Shown: in pieces, positions 23,164 through 34,863 of the stretch | Position numbering within the stretch: the first letter of the stretch is position 1 | Layout: the number at the start of each line of letters is the position of its first letter | Source: Aulostomus chinensis | Lineage: Eukaryota; Chordata; Actinopteri; Syngnathiformes; Aulostomidae | Length of the DNA stretch: 64,000 bases | Direction of reading: 5' to 3' | NCBI GenBank assembly: GCA_037954235.1 | Contig: JBBMOA010000006.1 | Location: 30,342,541 to 30,406,540 of the forward strand | Position numbers and translations under genes: made by a program | The notes under the pieces: model-generated | Told to the model about the DNA's origin: nothing | What the model saw: only the letters and a program-made list of their open reading frames with translations | Database searches by the model: none

Positions 23164-24009
23164 GTTTAAACCGATCACACACACAGGTGAACACACAAGC
23201 CCTGACAAGCCGCACATACTCAACAAGCTTGCAAATGAGATGCACTGGAACACACACACACACACGAAAACACACCCGTCAAGCAACAATGAAATGGAAT
23301 CAAATTAAACAGGTGCTAATTGAAGTACTAATTAAGTCAAACAAACGGATACAATTGTGACAAGAAGAAAATGAGGCGTTTGTTGATGGTGGAGAAGAAT
23401 GTGTGTGCGTGTATGTGTGTCGGGTGATCACATCAGGACACAGTCGGCTCATCCCAGGCCTCCAGACACCCCCCTGGCTACCAGAGCTGGACCACCTGTG
23501 GCCCTGTAATTCAGTGCTGGTGTGACTGGCGTGTGGCTGCTACACATGGAAGGGACAGTTCAGTTGTGTTGGCGTGGCTTTGTATGAGACACTGCTGTCC
23601 TGTCAGCGTCTCGCCTGCTGAAGATCAGTCAGCTGGTCTCCGTCTGGAGAATCAGCACCATGCAGCAGCAGGAAGATTCGTACTATTACGGATACTAATA
23701 TGTATTTGACCTTTGACCGGAGGCTCAATGATTATGAGAAAGGCTCATGACAAACTGTGATTCTCACTTTTGTGGGAAGCTTTGTAACAGGAGCGTGACC
23801 CCCCACAGCTGAACGGAGCACGGCTTTCTGAACGGCTCCCTACAGGTTAGCCAAATGTAAACTACACTGATATTGTAAATCATGAAGCGCAAAGTGTAAT
23901 AAAGTGTCTCTCCCTGCTGTCTGCTCAAGTTAAACATCTACCAGGGGCAATATATCTGTTGCTATAGCTACAAATTCTCCAGTAGAGGCAAAACTGAAAT
24001 ATGATGTAG

Positions 24010-24190
24010 CCCGGGAGAGCCTGCTTTAATAAATTAAGTTTATAAAAAGAATGTAATCACACCTCGCCAGCCAGCAAAGCGCAGGCAAATAATGGCTTAG
24101 CAAATTTATTATGGCGAACACCTGCCTCCTGAGTGCAAAACCTAATAACCACTGAAAAAATATGCACTGCAAAATTAAACACCGCTTTGA
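24010..24190. promoter_or_regulatory. Candidate cis-regulatory block (motif-based only)
   Basis: AT-rich and repeat-free, with TTTAATAAATTAAG, GTTTATAAAAAG, GCAAATTTATTATGG and CCTAATAACC. These resemble CDX/HOX and MEF2-type words. The frames across it are short. Confidence 0.2.
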
Positions 24191-24549
24191 AATTCAACAA
24201 CATCTGATATGCAGGAGAAGTTTCTCCTCCTCTGTTTTGTAGTCCAATCCCAGCATGCAATAGCCCATCTCCAGCAGAGCATGACTTTGAATCCCTGCTA
24301 ATTCAATGTTCCCTGGTCTATTTGTCCCCGGCGTGGATGCTCTGAAGTAGCTGTGTCCCGATGATGTGTGTGCGTGTGTGTGTGTGTATCTACTGTACAA
24401 CAACCCGGCCAAGCACCTTACATGGCCTGACATTAATCACTGTGCACTGTCCCATGCAATATTCACCTGGCTAAGCACAGCGGGCACAGAGGTTGTCTGG
24501 GTTCGACCGTTCTTTGTCATTCTCTACCCTTTATATCCAGCTCTATTTA

Positions 24550-24612
24550 TGTCTCTCTCTCTCCCCACTCTCTCTCTCTCTCCCCCTCGCTCTACCTATC
24601 TCTCTATCTCCT
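24550..24612. repeat. CT-rich degenerate microsatellite
   Basis: Blocks of CTCTCT broken by CCCC, followed by CTATCTCTATCTCC. Confidence 0.9.
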
Positions 24613-24773
24613 TGTCTAAGGAGGTCAGAGGCTGCAGCTGTAGCTGGCAGCATATAAAGTGATCCTGGATTGGCTAAATATTCTTGGAGGTTGCAGCTCA
24701 GATAGTAATTTTAGTGATGGATCCTGATTGAATTGAATGATATTATGGGAATTATGCTTGTTGTCCAGCCTCC

Positions 24774-24883
24774 CCAGACGTGAAAATCGATACCCTTCTC
24801 TCCTCTCTGTGTGCCCACCAGCTCACTGCACTGCTAGTTAGCTCAGCACAATGAATGGTAGTGGATGGGAAGGGTTAGCATCC
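24774..24883. mobile_element. Interspersed repeat copy 1 (unclassified, fish-type)
   Basis: Runs from CCAGAC to TTAGCATCC and aligns with 33982-34080 at roughly 80 percent identity by eye. The best-conserved part is CTAGTTAGCT..AGCA..AATGA followed by AGTGGATGGGAA. Fish genomes carry many such short GTTAGC-rich repeats. The class, SINE-like or MITE, is unresolved. Confidence 0.55.
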
Positions 24884-25086
24884 CTCCCTAATATGGAATA
24901 GACTTTTCACCAAAACCTTCTTCACATGAATTAATAATGTGAGGGTTGACGTAATTATCGGACACGAAGCCGGAACTACTTTCCTGACTGGGCGCAGTGA
25001 TTTGACGCAGCACCTCAAAAGCTCCACTGGAACTTGGGTCAACAGAACCAAACGTTTGTTGAGGACTAGAAGAGCGACTGCTGCAG

Positions 25087-25407
25087 CCTGGACCTGAGCT
25101 AGCTGATGCTAACACTTACCACCCACTACCAGCCATTGGGCTAAGCTAACTAGCCTGGACCTGAGCTAGCTGATGCTAACACTTCCCACCCACTACCAGC
25201 CATTGGGCTAAACTAAGTAGCCTGGACCTGAGCTAGCTGAAGCTAACACTTCCCACCCACTACCAGCCATTGGGCTAAGCTAAGTAGCCTGGACCTGAGC
25301 TAGCTGATGCTAACACTTCCCACCCACTACCAGCCATTGGGCTAAGCTAAGTAGCCTGGACCTGAGCTAGCTGATGCTAACACTTCCCACCCACTACCAG
25401 TCATTAA
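25087..25407. repeat. 67-bp minisatellite, 4.8 copies
   Basis: Copies start at 25087, 25154, 25221, 25288 and 25355, spaced exactly 67 bp. Each starts CCTGGACCTGAGCTAGCTGA, runs through ACACTTCCCACCCACTACC and ends near GGGCTAAGCTAA. Copies differ at only a few positions, so the array is young. Its vocabulary (GCTAGC, GCTAAC) resembles the interspersed repeat 200 bp upstream, and it may have expanded from it. Confidence 0.97.
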
Positions 25408-28400
25408 GGGTCTCCATCTTCTCGTCTTTATCCGAGAAGGACAACAAAGAAGTATATTTCCCACAAATGCGGTGAGTTCCTTCAGCATTGCTGCTGGGGA
25501 TCTCTTTCATCACAGTCACATGTAGAACCCTTCAGTACGTCAAGCCTTTCTTCTGTGGCGCTAGCATCCACTTTGATCTGCCACCACTTCTAAGTTTACC
25601 AACCCTCCAGAGCTAGCTAAGTTTGGGATGGGGATCCGAACGGCCCCCTAGAAAGGGAGCAGGAGTCTCTTCCATCCTGCCCCTCCTCCATGTCAGCGCT
25701 GGTGAGACTGATCCTCTCCCAGCCTTCCGCTGGCATCCTGGGTAAAGTCAACACACTGCCAGCCCAGTGGAAACCCGTGGGGATGAGTTTGGCTTGTAAC
25801 ACTAAATCCACTGTGGTCAGACCGTCTGCTGTGCAAAAATAGATGACATTTAGAAACCTAGAAAACACACAGCTCAAGGTACATGCTCTCACACACCCCG
25901 TACATACCCACCTAATGACCCGCTTTTTTTCAAATCAAAAATGTTCCAGTTTTAGTCAAAGAACGTAATTAACTATTTCATCCCTGATGTCTATGTATCT
26001 CCTTTCAACTGCCTTTTATTCATACTTCACACAAATCTAATTTCTGAAAGGGATAGTTTGCATGCAAAAGTTAAATACGAGAGAAGTCTTATTAGAATAT
26101 TCATTGTGGTGACGTTCTGTGTCTGGATGACTCTACTGGGAACGTTTGAGTCTTGTTTATATCGTTTACACCATGAGTCCTTGGTCACCAACTGTAGTGA
26201 ATGCAAATTATTCAGATGTACGTTTTCATAAGTTGTGGTTACATATTCAAATAGAGTCAATTAAAGTGAAGTGATAGTTCAGACAAGCATGAAAGTAAGC
26301 TCAGCTTCAACCCGTCTGGCCGCTTCACTGACTGCTGCAGTTTTAAAATCCACGAGTCTCCGTGTTGTCAGGTTGGGCTTCCTTTGACAGTTTGGGAACT
26401 CTTCATCACACTGGCTGGAGGAACCACACCGCGTTTGGACACATTGGTGTTATTTCATGTATTACACTCATGTTGATTGATCGATCATCTAGAAGTAAAT
26501 GTTTTTTTTGATCACATTTGGGAAAGAAATCAATTCGGAGTGGCAACCACCGTCCCCCTGGGCCTCCCGTTACTAAAACTCTAGCACCACCGCTGGACCC
26601 ACTTATCTCCCTCCATGCACTCAATTGGCTCAGCCAATTTCCATCCATGCTCTTGGCAAACACTACCTAAGACACCATATTGAAGCTGCATCAGTCAGCT
26701 GCTCCTCCTGCTTTCACAACATGCCGTCCTGCAACCCTCCTCCACCTCAACTCCTCCTTCTCATGCTGTCATTCAGTGTCACTCCTGGTGTCAGTGCTGC
26801 CGCTGCTGCTCTGGTCCCAGAACAGCCATACCGCCAAATTAAACTCACTGCAACAGCAATTCCGTTTTCTTTTTTAACCGCAGTGGCTCTGACCAAAATG
26901 TGAAAATGAAAGTTGGCCTCACAAACTGGAAAATCTTTGCCCACATCAGAGAAACCTTGTAGTGAATAGAGCCCGTGCATCTCCAGTCCATGATACAGCA
27001 GGACAAATGAGAGTTCTCGCCTTTCATCTGCCACAAGGGCCCTGCAGCAAGACAATGAAATGCTTTAATGTGTAACTTAAATAAAGCTCTAGCTCTCTAT
27101 TTATAGAGATGTTCCTGAGAGTGTGTATTTATTATGTACAGAATTATATATGGAACAACATCCCTGCTCAGGCAGGAATCCCACGGACGGCCCAGCGGCC
27201 ACGCTCCTCCCTCTGGCCTTGATGCCTGCTTGACCGCTGCAGGCCCACTGGACACACTGGCACCGCTGCCTTCACTTCTCTTCCTTCGCTGACCTGCTGA
27301 GAGACAGTGTCTGCTCTGCATACCCAACTGACCACCTGTGTTCAGAAATCCAGCAGAAACACGAAGGCTTTGTCGAGGCCAAACTACTGCATTTCTGTCT
27401 GAAACAGAAAATGCTGCAAGACAGAAGAACACAGTTCATTTATGTTGTTTTTCGAGGCAGTAAGAGCTACAGAGGGTTATCTTCAGTAGCACGAGTAAAC
27501 AGGACTGGGCATCAGTTATCTAAAAAGCAACTGTGTTTACTGCACTTTCTCCCAAATGGTTGCTGGTAGTGATGGAAGCTGTTGAACAATTTGTGTAAAG
27601 TTCCAGAATCAAAATCCAGCATTGCAAAGTTGTAGTCTGTCCGAGTCCACTAAGTCTGTCCCACACAGCGGTACCCTGTGTATCAACAGAGTGTAGTGGT
27701 ATCAGTGATCAAGTTATTTCTAAGGACAGTATTTCACCATTTTTCTCCTTTGGTAGTGTGGTCACCGTGGGGATGCACATCCATGAATTAGGAGGGAGGT
27801 GCTTCTGAAGGAGCACTGCAGAAAGGGTGTTTGTTTGCCGTGGGACCCTGATCACGGTCCTTGGTCCATGGTAGAACTCTTACCCTGTCAGCTTCTATTG
27901 ATTCAGAATAACATCTTTTAGACTTGTAAGTGTGTAGGGCAAACACTTTGACTCAAAAATGATGAAATTCCTGGCCAGCCTGTTACTAAACCACAGTCTT
28001 CATTCGGAGCTGCAGCCCTGCAAAGTCCAGACGCTCATATGACCTCCAATGTTTGCTATTTGTCTACAAAGCAGGTTGGAATAGTTTTTCTGAACACCAG
28101 GTTTGTCATTCGTCATATTCTCACGTCATCTCTCCAGTTGTTGTCTACCACCGTAGATGTAGCGAAGATAATCATCCGCCGTGTGACGGTGCATACATGT
28201 TCACATTACAAGCATCCAACTAATTGATCTGTCAGGGTGTGTTAGCAGCAGCAGTCCTCCTCTCGCCTCCTGCAGACGCTCCTGCAGCACACCTCATTAT
28301 CCTCTCATCTAATAATGCCCTTTGTGAAACAGCAGCGTTAAGTTCAGTTCAGACTTTTTCTATCACGCCACCAGCTTTCCAACCCCATAATACATCAAGG

Positions 28401-29828
28401 GTTTCACTTTTTAGGCTGATCTCATCACAGGAGCCACACTCTCAGCTCCCCATCAACCACCGGCCTGCAGAGAAGCCAGCTCCAGGAATGAGATGTTCGG
28501 TACTATGACAGCTTTTACGTCTTCTCTTTAACGGATGTGTTGGTTTATGTTAATGGGCATTTTTAGGCTTCAAATGAGGAGTTTCTGTCCAAACAGCCAT
28601 AAATTGGAGATTTATAAGGCAACAGTATAAATTGGGGCAGAAAGGTTGACTCAGCATGAGTCATGTGGAAACCTTCATCTCCAGAGTAAATGGGCTGGAT
28701 GCAGGTTTAGCCAGGAGAGATACTGTCTTCTGGGCGTGTCCTGTGTGGAGCTGCTACCACTCAGGGTCGCTGCTCTCCAAATAACAGCCTGCTGTTATTA
28801 GTCATGGTGAGTGCCCACGGCAACAGTGCTCCAGCATGTATCTTAGCTCTCAGGCTGCCCCTGAACTGTGCTCCAGGGCACCGTTAATACCCCAGCTAAT
28901 CTGATCTGTCTCCGCCTGGCTAACCGCTTACCAACAAACGCAGATATGAAGCCGGGGAAGAGGTACTGGAGCAGCTGCAGGATAGCCGATCCTGTCCACA
29001 GGCTGGTCTGATGCTGAGAGGCTGGCCTGAGGGAGACGTGGAATAATAGAGTGAAGTGTCTCATATATGAAATTGTTAGTAACAGAGGAGAGCGCAGCAC
29101 TAATGGACAGAGGTGTGTGCGTGCGCCTGCGTGTGCTTGAGTGCACGTGAGTGTGTTGAGAGAGTGAGTGTGATGTGTTATTCATGACCCCCGTTTGAAG
29201 CATATTGAAGGTCAAAGGCATGATGCTGGTATCCACTGAACTTGGTCTCCTCTGATTCGCTGTCAGCTCTCTGTGTTTTATGGAGATCAGCTGAGACCGA
29301 GGAAAAAGATCTCACGTTCTGATTTATAATGATTTTTCTGGGCCAGGACGTGAGTCTGTGTGTTGGGTTGAAAGCTAACGCTCTCTATTATGGCAGGAGT
29401 GTCACCGTCCTTCAAACCATCAATTAAATTTAACTTTAAGTTTTAAGGTCGCCATTCAACTCAATTTACAATCCTCATTTCAAAAACAACATAACATCAG
29501 CAGACAGAAATGCTGTTCTATTGCTTAAATAAGAGTTCTTAATTTGAGGTCGTGGACGTCATTAAAGGTCATCAGGGGAAACACAAGAAGCCTGCAGATT
29601 AACTATGGTGACCTTGAAGTCACATGACCCAGGTGTAGCTCCTCCATAGGCTAACGTTAGCTTAGCATTGCTAACGTAGCATCCAGGCTTCCAGCATCAT
29701 CAGAGGGTTCATTTGTGAAGATGATCTTGATGAACTGAACCTGGAAGATCATCAACTTTTGTTCACCAGAGCTGATTTACTGGTTCAATCACCACAATCA
29801 CATGGAGCGATCCTATTGGCTGCTGGGG
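25408..29828. other. Unique non-coding sequence, 4.4 kb
   Basis: No exon, RNA gene, transposon end or sizeable array is recognised. Frames reach 111 codons (27097-27432, minus) without domains or splice context. GTTAGC-type words near 29650-29690 may be a decayed interspersed repeat. Confidence 0.45.
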
Positions 29829-30026
29829 GAGGAGCCAGGAGATGACCACTTCCTGTTCTTGGAGGAGCCAGGAGATGACCACTTCCTGTTTGTGGAGGAA
29901 CCAGGAGATGACCACTTCCTGTTCGTGGAAGAACCAGGAGATGACCACTTCCTGTTCGTGGAAGAACCAGGAGATGACCACTTCCTGATGGTGGAGTAAC
30001 TAGGACATGACCACTTCCTGCTGGAC
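29829..30026. repeat. 33-bp minisatellite, about 6 copies
   Basis: Unit starts at 29829, 29862, 29895, 29928, 29961 and 29994. The core of each is CCAGGAGATGACCACTTCCT. The period is a multiple of three, so it is open on both strands: the plus frame repeats EEPGDDHFLFV and the minus frame repeats GSGHLLVPPRT-like units. No start context or flanking coding sequence supports a real protein. Confidence 0.96.
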
Positions 30027-30230
30027 TACAAACCCCCCTCATTCTTGACATGCTAACCTCCTGTTGGACTGCAAAACCACCTTATTCCTGACATGCTAAC
30101 TTCCTTTCTTGACTTCAAAAATACCTTTTTACCTGATATACTAATTTCCGGGTGGACTTAAAAAATACCACATCCCTGCCATGCTAACTTTCTGTTGCAC
30201 AACAACCAAGGATACCTCATCCCTGCAGCA
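30005..30230. repeat. Diverged 43-45-bp tandem repeat, about 4 copies
   Basis: Equivalent CATGCTAAC-type anchors lie at 30049, 30092, 30137 (TATACTAAT) and 30180, spaced 43, 45 and 43 bp. Each is followed by TTCCTGTTGGACT-like and CAAAA..ACC text. The last unit of the 33-bp array (CCACTTCCTGCTGGACTAC) already resembles it, so the two arrays may share ancestry. Confidence 0.75.
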
Positions 30231-33200
30231 CTCTACTGTTTTCTTTGCTTGCGGTGTGTACGGTCACACATTGTGGGCGATGCCCAGACGGAGCCGGCAT
30301 ACTCACACAGACATGGACTGATGAAGACATTTACGTCACACAAGCCAGTGTGGACCTCAATGCAAATGCAGACATGGAAACTATGAGTTGGCCTTTACAC
30401 AGACACTGATTCTGCATCACAAGCTTGCTGTGCAAAAAGGGGCTAAAAACTAGAGGGAAGATCCCTGACGTGGCAGGTTCCCTGACAGCAGAGATACACA
30501 GTCTAATTGGAATGGGTATACACACAGCAGGCTTTTTGAAAACAGTTTTCTAATCATTGCCAACACATAAACAGCATTTATGGGAGTCTTTCAGAGATGG
30601 AGAAATTAGACTGGGCAGCAGAGTGAGTGGGCTGGCGTATTAAAAACAGCCTTAGCTGAAACACAGAGGACTGGTTCAACATCCTGAATGCTTCGCACAA
30701 AAGAGGGGATCAAGTACTTCTTATTTCTTTGTGCTCTTAGTTATGCAACACCATCTTGTCATGAGCCTCTGTGATTGTAACACCAACAACATTGGATGTT
30801 GTTTCACACAGCATAATTGCTTGTTTTCAAAGCAGTAATAATGCAGTTGGGAAATGAGAGCCGCGGTTGTGTATTCCAGGCAGAATCCAGATCCTTCTGC
30901 ACAGAGACCAGAGGCCTGTTGTAAGATGTTCTAGCTGCTTGTTCTCAGGAAGCGAAGCAGTCAAACACTGAGACTAAAGTAAGCAACTGTACAATAAGAA
31001 GGAAGGGATTGTAAAGTTTAGAAGTTAAGTCAGAGCAACAGGGAATTAGCAGGGCAGAGACAGCCGGCAGTGCTTTGGAGGTCGGTCCGGCTGGGGGGGG
31101 GACTTCTGCAGATCACAGGACTTAGGTTTGTTGGGGGGCCTGACAATGTGTCTTTACCAGTAACCCAACCCAAAATCGCCCCTAAAGCTGCAGCAATGTG
31201 CTGAAGAGACAGTCATTACTTTAGTTCACTGACACAGAAAGTGTCTGACTGAAAACAATGTGGCTGCTTTGGCACTGAGGGAGCATAACGGCAGCTTTGT
31301 GCTCGGTGCATCAGCCATTATGTGGGCATTTTGTTTTGGATTCCTCAAATGTACTCTGCAGATGTGTGGTTCGGGCGGCAGCAGACAAATTCATGTGAAA
31401 ATGAATGCATTTGTTGATGTATAGAAAAACACAAGAGACAAATAACGTTTTCAGCTGCGGGTTTTCTGTGGGGTTGGAATTCTCTCTCTCTCTCTCTCTG
31501 GGAGCAGCTGAAGTTACTGCAGGAATATGGCAGATAAAGTTAGTATTTGCTTTGAAAGGTACATCTGCTCCAGTAATTGCAGGCTATTGCACCACCACTG
31601 TGAATGGGAGCATCAGCTAACTGTCTCTTAGCAAACTAAATATCACAGCCAAACTCATTTGCAGCAGTGTTAACTTCCCCAGGAAATCTTATCTCAGAGA
31701 GATATTTCAGTCGGTGGAGGAGGCCTCGGGCGGCACAGACTCATTATTTAGTTTGGCTTCCTGACTACATTTCCCCTCTTATCCTCAACAGCACTACGGT
31801 GGATTTTGGCCTCAGACAGGAGCACAACAACATCCGCCCATTTAAACAAACTGTTAACACAAAGATGGGCTATCTCTCAGAGTCAGGGTCTGTGGGCTCA
31901 GCTGAGGAGGCTGATCTGCATAGACAAACAGGAAGCCTCCTCTGTAGTCGTGGGCAACACAAGTGGGATTACAAGGTAAACCCACATGAAGACATCACCA
32001 CTTTCTTTATGAAACAAACACGTTATGATACACCAGGACTTGTCAGTGAACTGGAGTGCTCCACGTTTGTGGTTATTGATGCATTCGAGTGATTCCCTCA
32101 ACAACTCTCAGCTGCAGCTCCACCTTCCTCCTTTTCACTCTTCTGTCAGCAAACAGAGCCACAAAACAAAAAGACCCTGAAGCTGAATAGTACACATGCA
32201 GTACAATGTCAGAGCTGTGTATCCATCACCAAGCTAAGGTTTACTGTGTTCGCTCAACCCCGCATCTGCTGGTTGCTTGCTTTAACTGGTTTTTTTTCTC
32301 ACATAAAAACTTTCAATTGCAATTAAATCAATCGTGCCTGAGTGGTCGTGCCCGTGCCGACCGTCAGTTCTCTGGTTTCCAGTCTAATTCATCTCACACA
32401 TGACGTAAATTTTCAAAAAGTCAGCAAAACCAACTGACAGAATTCAAGGCCGAGGAATCACCGACTGAATTCTCTAATTCACCAGGATCATGAGCCTCTG
32501 AGTTATCGACTGGTTTCATCCAGCATGTTTTTCTGAGAGTCACACAAGGCATGACGTGTGTGTGCTGCGGTCACAGCAGCGTGAAGCAGCGCGGCTACTG
32601 CTACATCTCAGGCTGGAGCCGCCACCACTTGGCTCAGTCTATTCATGAGTGTTGTTTTTCTCATCTGATATTTCAAAACATGCAGTAATAAGCTGCCACA
32701 ACTCAGGAGCTTACACTTAAACAGCTTACAGGTAAAAACAAAAAAAAGTCAATACAAAATGTCAAAGTGAACCAGTAAAACAAAATCAACACAAATATTT
32801 TTAAAAGCCCAGTTCAAGTGAAACAAACAGAAAAAGGAAGCAATCCATGGTTGAGAAAATACAGAGTTGAAAGAACTTTGCTGAAGCAAATGAAACCAGG
32901 AAGTCCATGCTGGCATCAGCCACAACATGAGAAACATCCTCACGAACAGATCCACAGCCGTCCATGGCCACCAAACCGCCGATGTCCCTCAGAGGACAGA
33001 TGACGCCGTTTTAAAATCTTCTACTTCAAGAAAAAACAACCAAGGAAATACTTAAAAAATATTAAACTCACACTTTTTGATCACAGGTGCAAAATGATTG
33101 AAAAATCCATGTAGACACTAAAATAAAAATGGCACAAGCTCCTCCCTCTAGAATTCATTCAGCTCCCAGATGAAGATGGAATCTAAATGATAAAGAGGAG

Positions 33201-33240
33201 TTGCAGGAATATTGTTCCTCATCAATCACAACAGAAATGG
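30231..33240. other. Unique non-coding sequence, 3 kb
   Basis: No gene is supported. Small items are a CT run at 31484-31500 and a G run near 31094. The plus frame at 31667-32092 (141 codons) has no domain and no splice structure. Confidence 0.45.
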
Positions 33241-33245
33241 AAGCA

Positions 33246-33510
33246 GTGCCTCCTGCAGCAGCGCCCCCTGCAGCAGCGCCTCCTGCAGCAGCGCCCCCTG
33301 CAGCAGCGCCCCCTGCAGCAGCGCCTCCTGCAGCAGCGCCCCCTGCAGCAGCGCCTCCTGCAGCAGCGCCCCCTGCAGCAGCGCCCCCTGCAGCAGCGCC
33401 TCTGCAGCAGCCTCTGCAGCAGCCTCTGCAGCAGCCTCTGCAGCAGCGCCCCCTGCAGCAGCACCTCTGCAGCAGCGCCTCTGCAGCAGCGCCTCCTGCA
33501 GCAGCACTTC
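33246..33510. repeat. 15/12-bp minisatellite, GCGCC(C/T)CCTGCAGCA unit
   Basis: About 18 units. Most are 15 bp (GCGCCCCCTGCAGCA or GCGCCTCCTGCAGCA), and a central block is 12 bp (CCTCTGCAGCAG). Both lengths are multiples of three, so all frames are open and yield poly-Ala/Pro, Leu/Gln or Cys/Ser pseudo-proteins on both strands. The seven GCGCCCCCTGCAG units read on the minus strand as TGCAGGGGGCGC, close to the CTCF core. The array starts about 50 bp inside the presumed intron downstream of the minus-strand exon at 33563-33787. Confidence 0.97.
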
Positions 33511-33562
33511 TCACCTTTCCTGACACTTCTGCTAATGATGAGCCAATAAAACCGCCACTGAC

Positions 33563-33787
33563 CATTTTGTTCTTCTTGGAGTAGGTCTTCTTCAGCAGCC
33601 TCTCGTTCATCCTCTCCTGCTCCCGCTGGGCATGATGAAGGAAGCCGTTCTCCAGGGGATCTACGACCGGCTGGACGTTCTCTTCCTCTTCCTCCACCTC
33701 CTCCTCCTCCTTCTTCTGCCGCTTCACCACCTTCTTCTCCTTCCACCGCTCCTTCTTCTCCTGCGTCTTCACGAGTCCCGTCTTCTT
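33563..33787 (-). CDS. Internal exon of an unidentified Lys/Glu-rich protein
   Basis: On the minus strand a strong acceptor (ttgtctctctgcag, just above 33787) opens a 75-codon block. It ends at ATG followed by gtcagt, an acceptable donor at 33562-33561. Both junctions are phase 0. The translation begins KKTGLVKTQEKKERWKEKK, has an acidic run of about ten Glu/Val residues in the middle, then DPLENGFLHHAQ, and ends LLKKTYSKKNKM. It is highly charged and probably a coiled-coil or nuclear/nucleolar-type segment. Composition and boundaries are coding-like, whereas the open frame on either side is an intron read-through and the Ala-rich minisatellite. The longer 237-245-codon frames covering this site are therefore misleading. 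I cannot name the gene. Neighbouring exons are not found with confidence, so the gene probably has long introns or extends outside the window. Confidence 0.6.
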
Positions 33788-33981
33788 CTGCAGAGAGACA
33801 AAGAAAGAACATTTGATATCTGATCGAGCAGAGTGTGTAAACATGGACGATGCCTGTAGCGGCGGCATTGATGAGTGTCAGTTTGGAACATGGCTGCCGT
33901 GATTCATTATTGTGATGCGTGGTTTTTTGATGAACACACCAACCTTTCGTGAAATACACTTATTTGCCATCCTCCTGAAGG

Positions 33982-34080
33982 CCAGACAAGAATATGGATA
34001 CCATCCTCTCCTCTGAGTGTGCATCAGGGAGCTAGTTAGCTTAGCATAATGAAAGATAGTGGATGGGAAAGTTAGCATCC
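33982..34080. mobile_element. Interspersed repeat copy 2 (unclassified, fish-type)
   Basis: Direct-orientation homologue of 24774-24883. It starts at CCAGAC and ends at GTTAGCATCC, with a few small indels. Flanking sequences do not match, so this is a dispersed repeat and not a segmental duplication. Confidence 0.55.
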
Positions 34081-34281
34081 TAGTCCATGATCAGCATCAC
34101 TGCTGCACTGACAGGGAGCTGTTCTGGCCTTGCCTTAGACCAGACTACCCTTCACACCTGCGGCCCTCTAGAAGACAGACGCACGTCTCTGGACAGTTGG
34201 ACAGCAAATATAGAGGAAGGAGGCACAGAGTTGAGCATCAGCCCTTCTCACTGCTGAGCCAACACACCCGCGAGCAGAGAA

Positions 34282-34299
34282 CCCCCCCCCCCCCCCCCC
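34282..34299. repeat. Poly(C) run, 18 nt
   Basis: Uninterrupted C homopolymer. Confidence 0.95.
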
Positions 34300-34554
34300 G
34301 TCATCCTTAACCCTGTCACCAGCAGGACAATGCCTTTCTGGAGCCCATAATCACTTTATAGCTGTAATATAATGAGCTTATGATACGAACTGGACTGCTG
34401 CTTTTACACACACAAGAAAATACAGTCGCACAACACTGTGACCAAGCAATTCCCCCTTTAACTAATCAGTCCCTTCACGCCTCACTTGCCGACTGGATGG
34501 AACTGATGTTTGTTTATTGGGATTCAACATCATTTGTAACAGCCTGATGTCTTG

Positions 34555-34555
34555 C

Positions 34556-34586
<31 letters not shown>

Positions 34587-34594
34587 ACACACCC
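34555..34594. repeat. Poly(C) plus (CA)n
   Basis: About 18 C residues then about 10 CA units, the same architecture as at 21893. Confidence 0.95.
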
Positions 34595-34848
34595 TGACCA
34601 GGCTGTTATTACAGACTCATAGCACCACCTCAGTATCTCAACTGGCTGGTTCCTCTAACAGGAATATTCTAACGTGAGAGCCTGCTAGCAGCCTTGAGTT
34701 CTCATCAGCTCACTCAGGACAACATGACTCACCCCGACGTCTCCCTCGGGACCCACTGGTCACATCTGTAGTTGGCTGACTCTGACCACTCCGACCTCCA
34801 CATGCAAATCCAGCACTTCAAAATGACTCTGAATGTAATTATTGAAAG

Positions 34849-34863
34849 TTGCCGTGGACAACG
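34849..34863. promoter_or_regulatory. Weak RFX X-box-like inverted repeat
   Basis: GTTGCC, three bases, then GACAAC. This is an imperfect X-box (spacer 3, one half-site mismatch). It is listed because better X-boxes occur at 43354, 49747 and 53405. Confidence 0.25.

Noticed and set aside
23653..23676. TCAGCACC half-site suggesting a REST/NRSF element
   Set aside because: The second half (GGACAG..) is not present in any accepted spacing.
33155..33959. Minus frames of 237 and 245 codons as single genes
   Set aside because: Only 33563-33787 has exon boundaries and coding-like composition. The rest is intron read-through or the 15-bp array.
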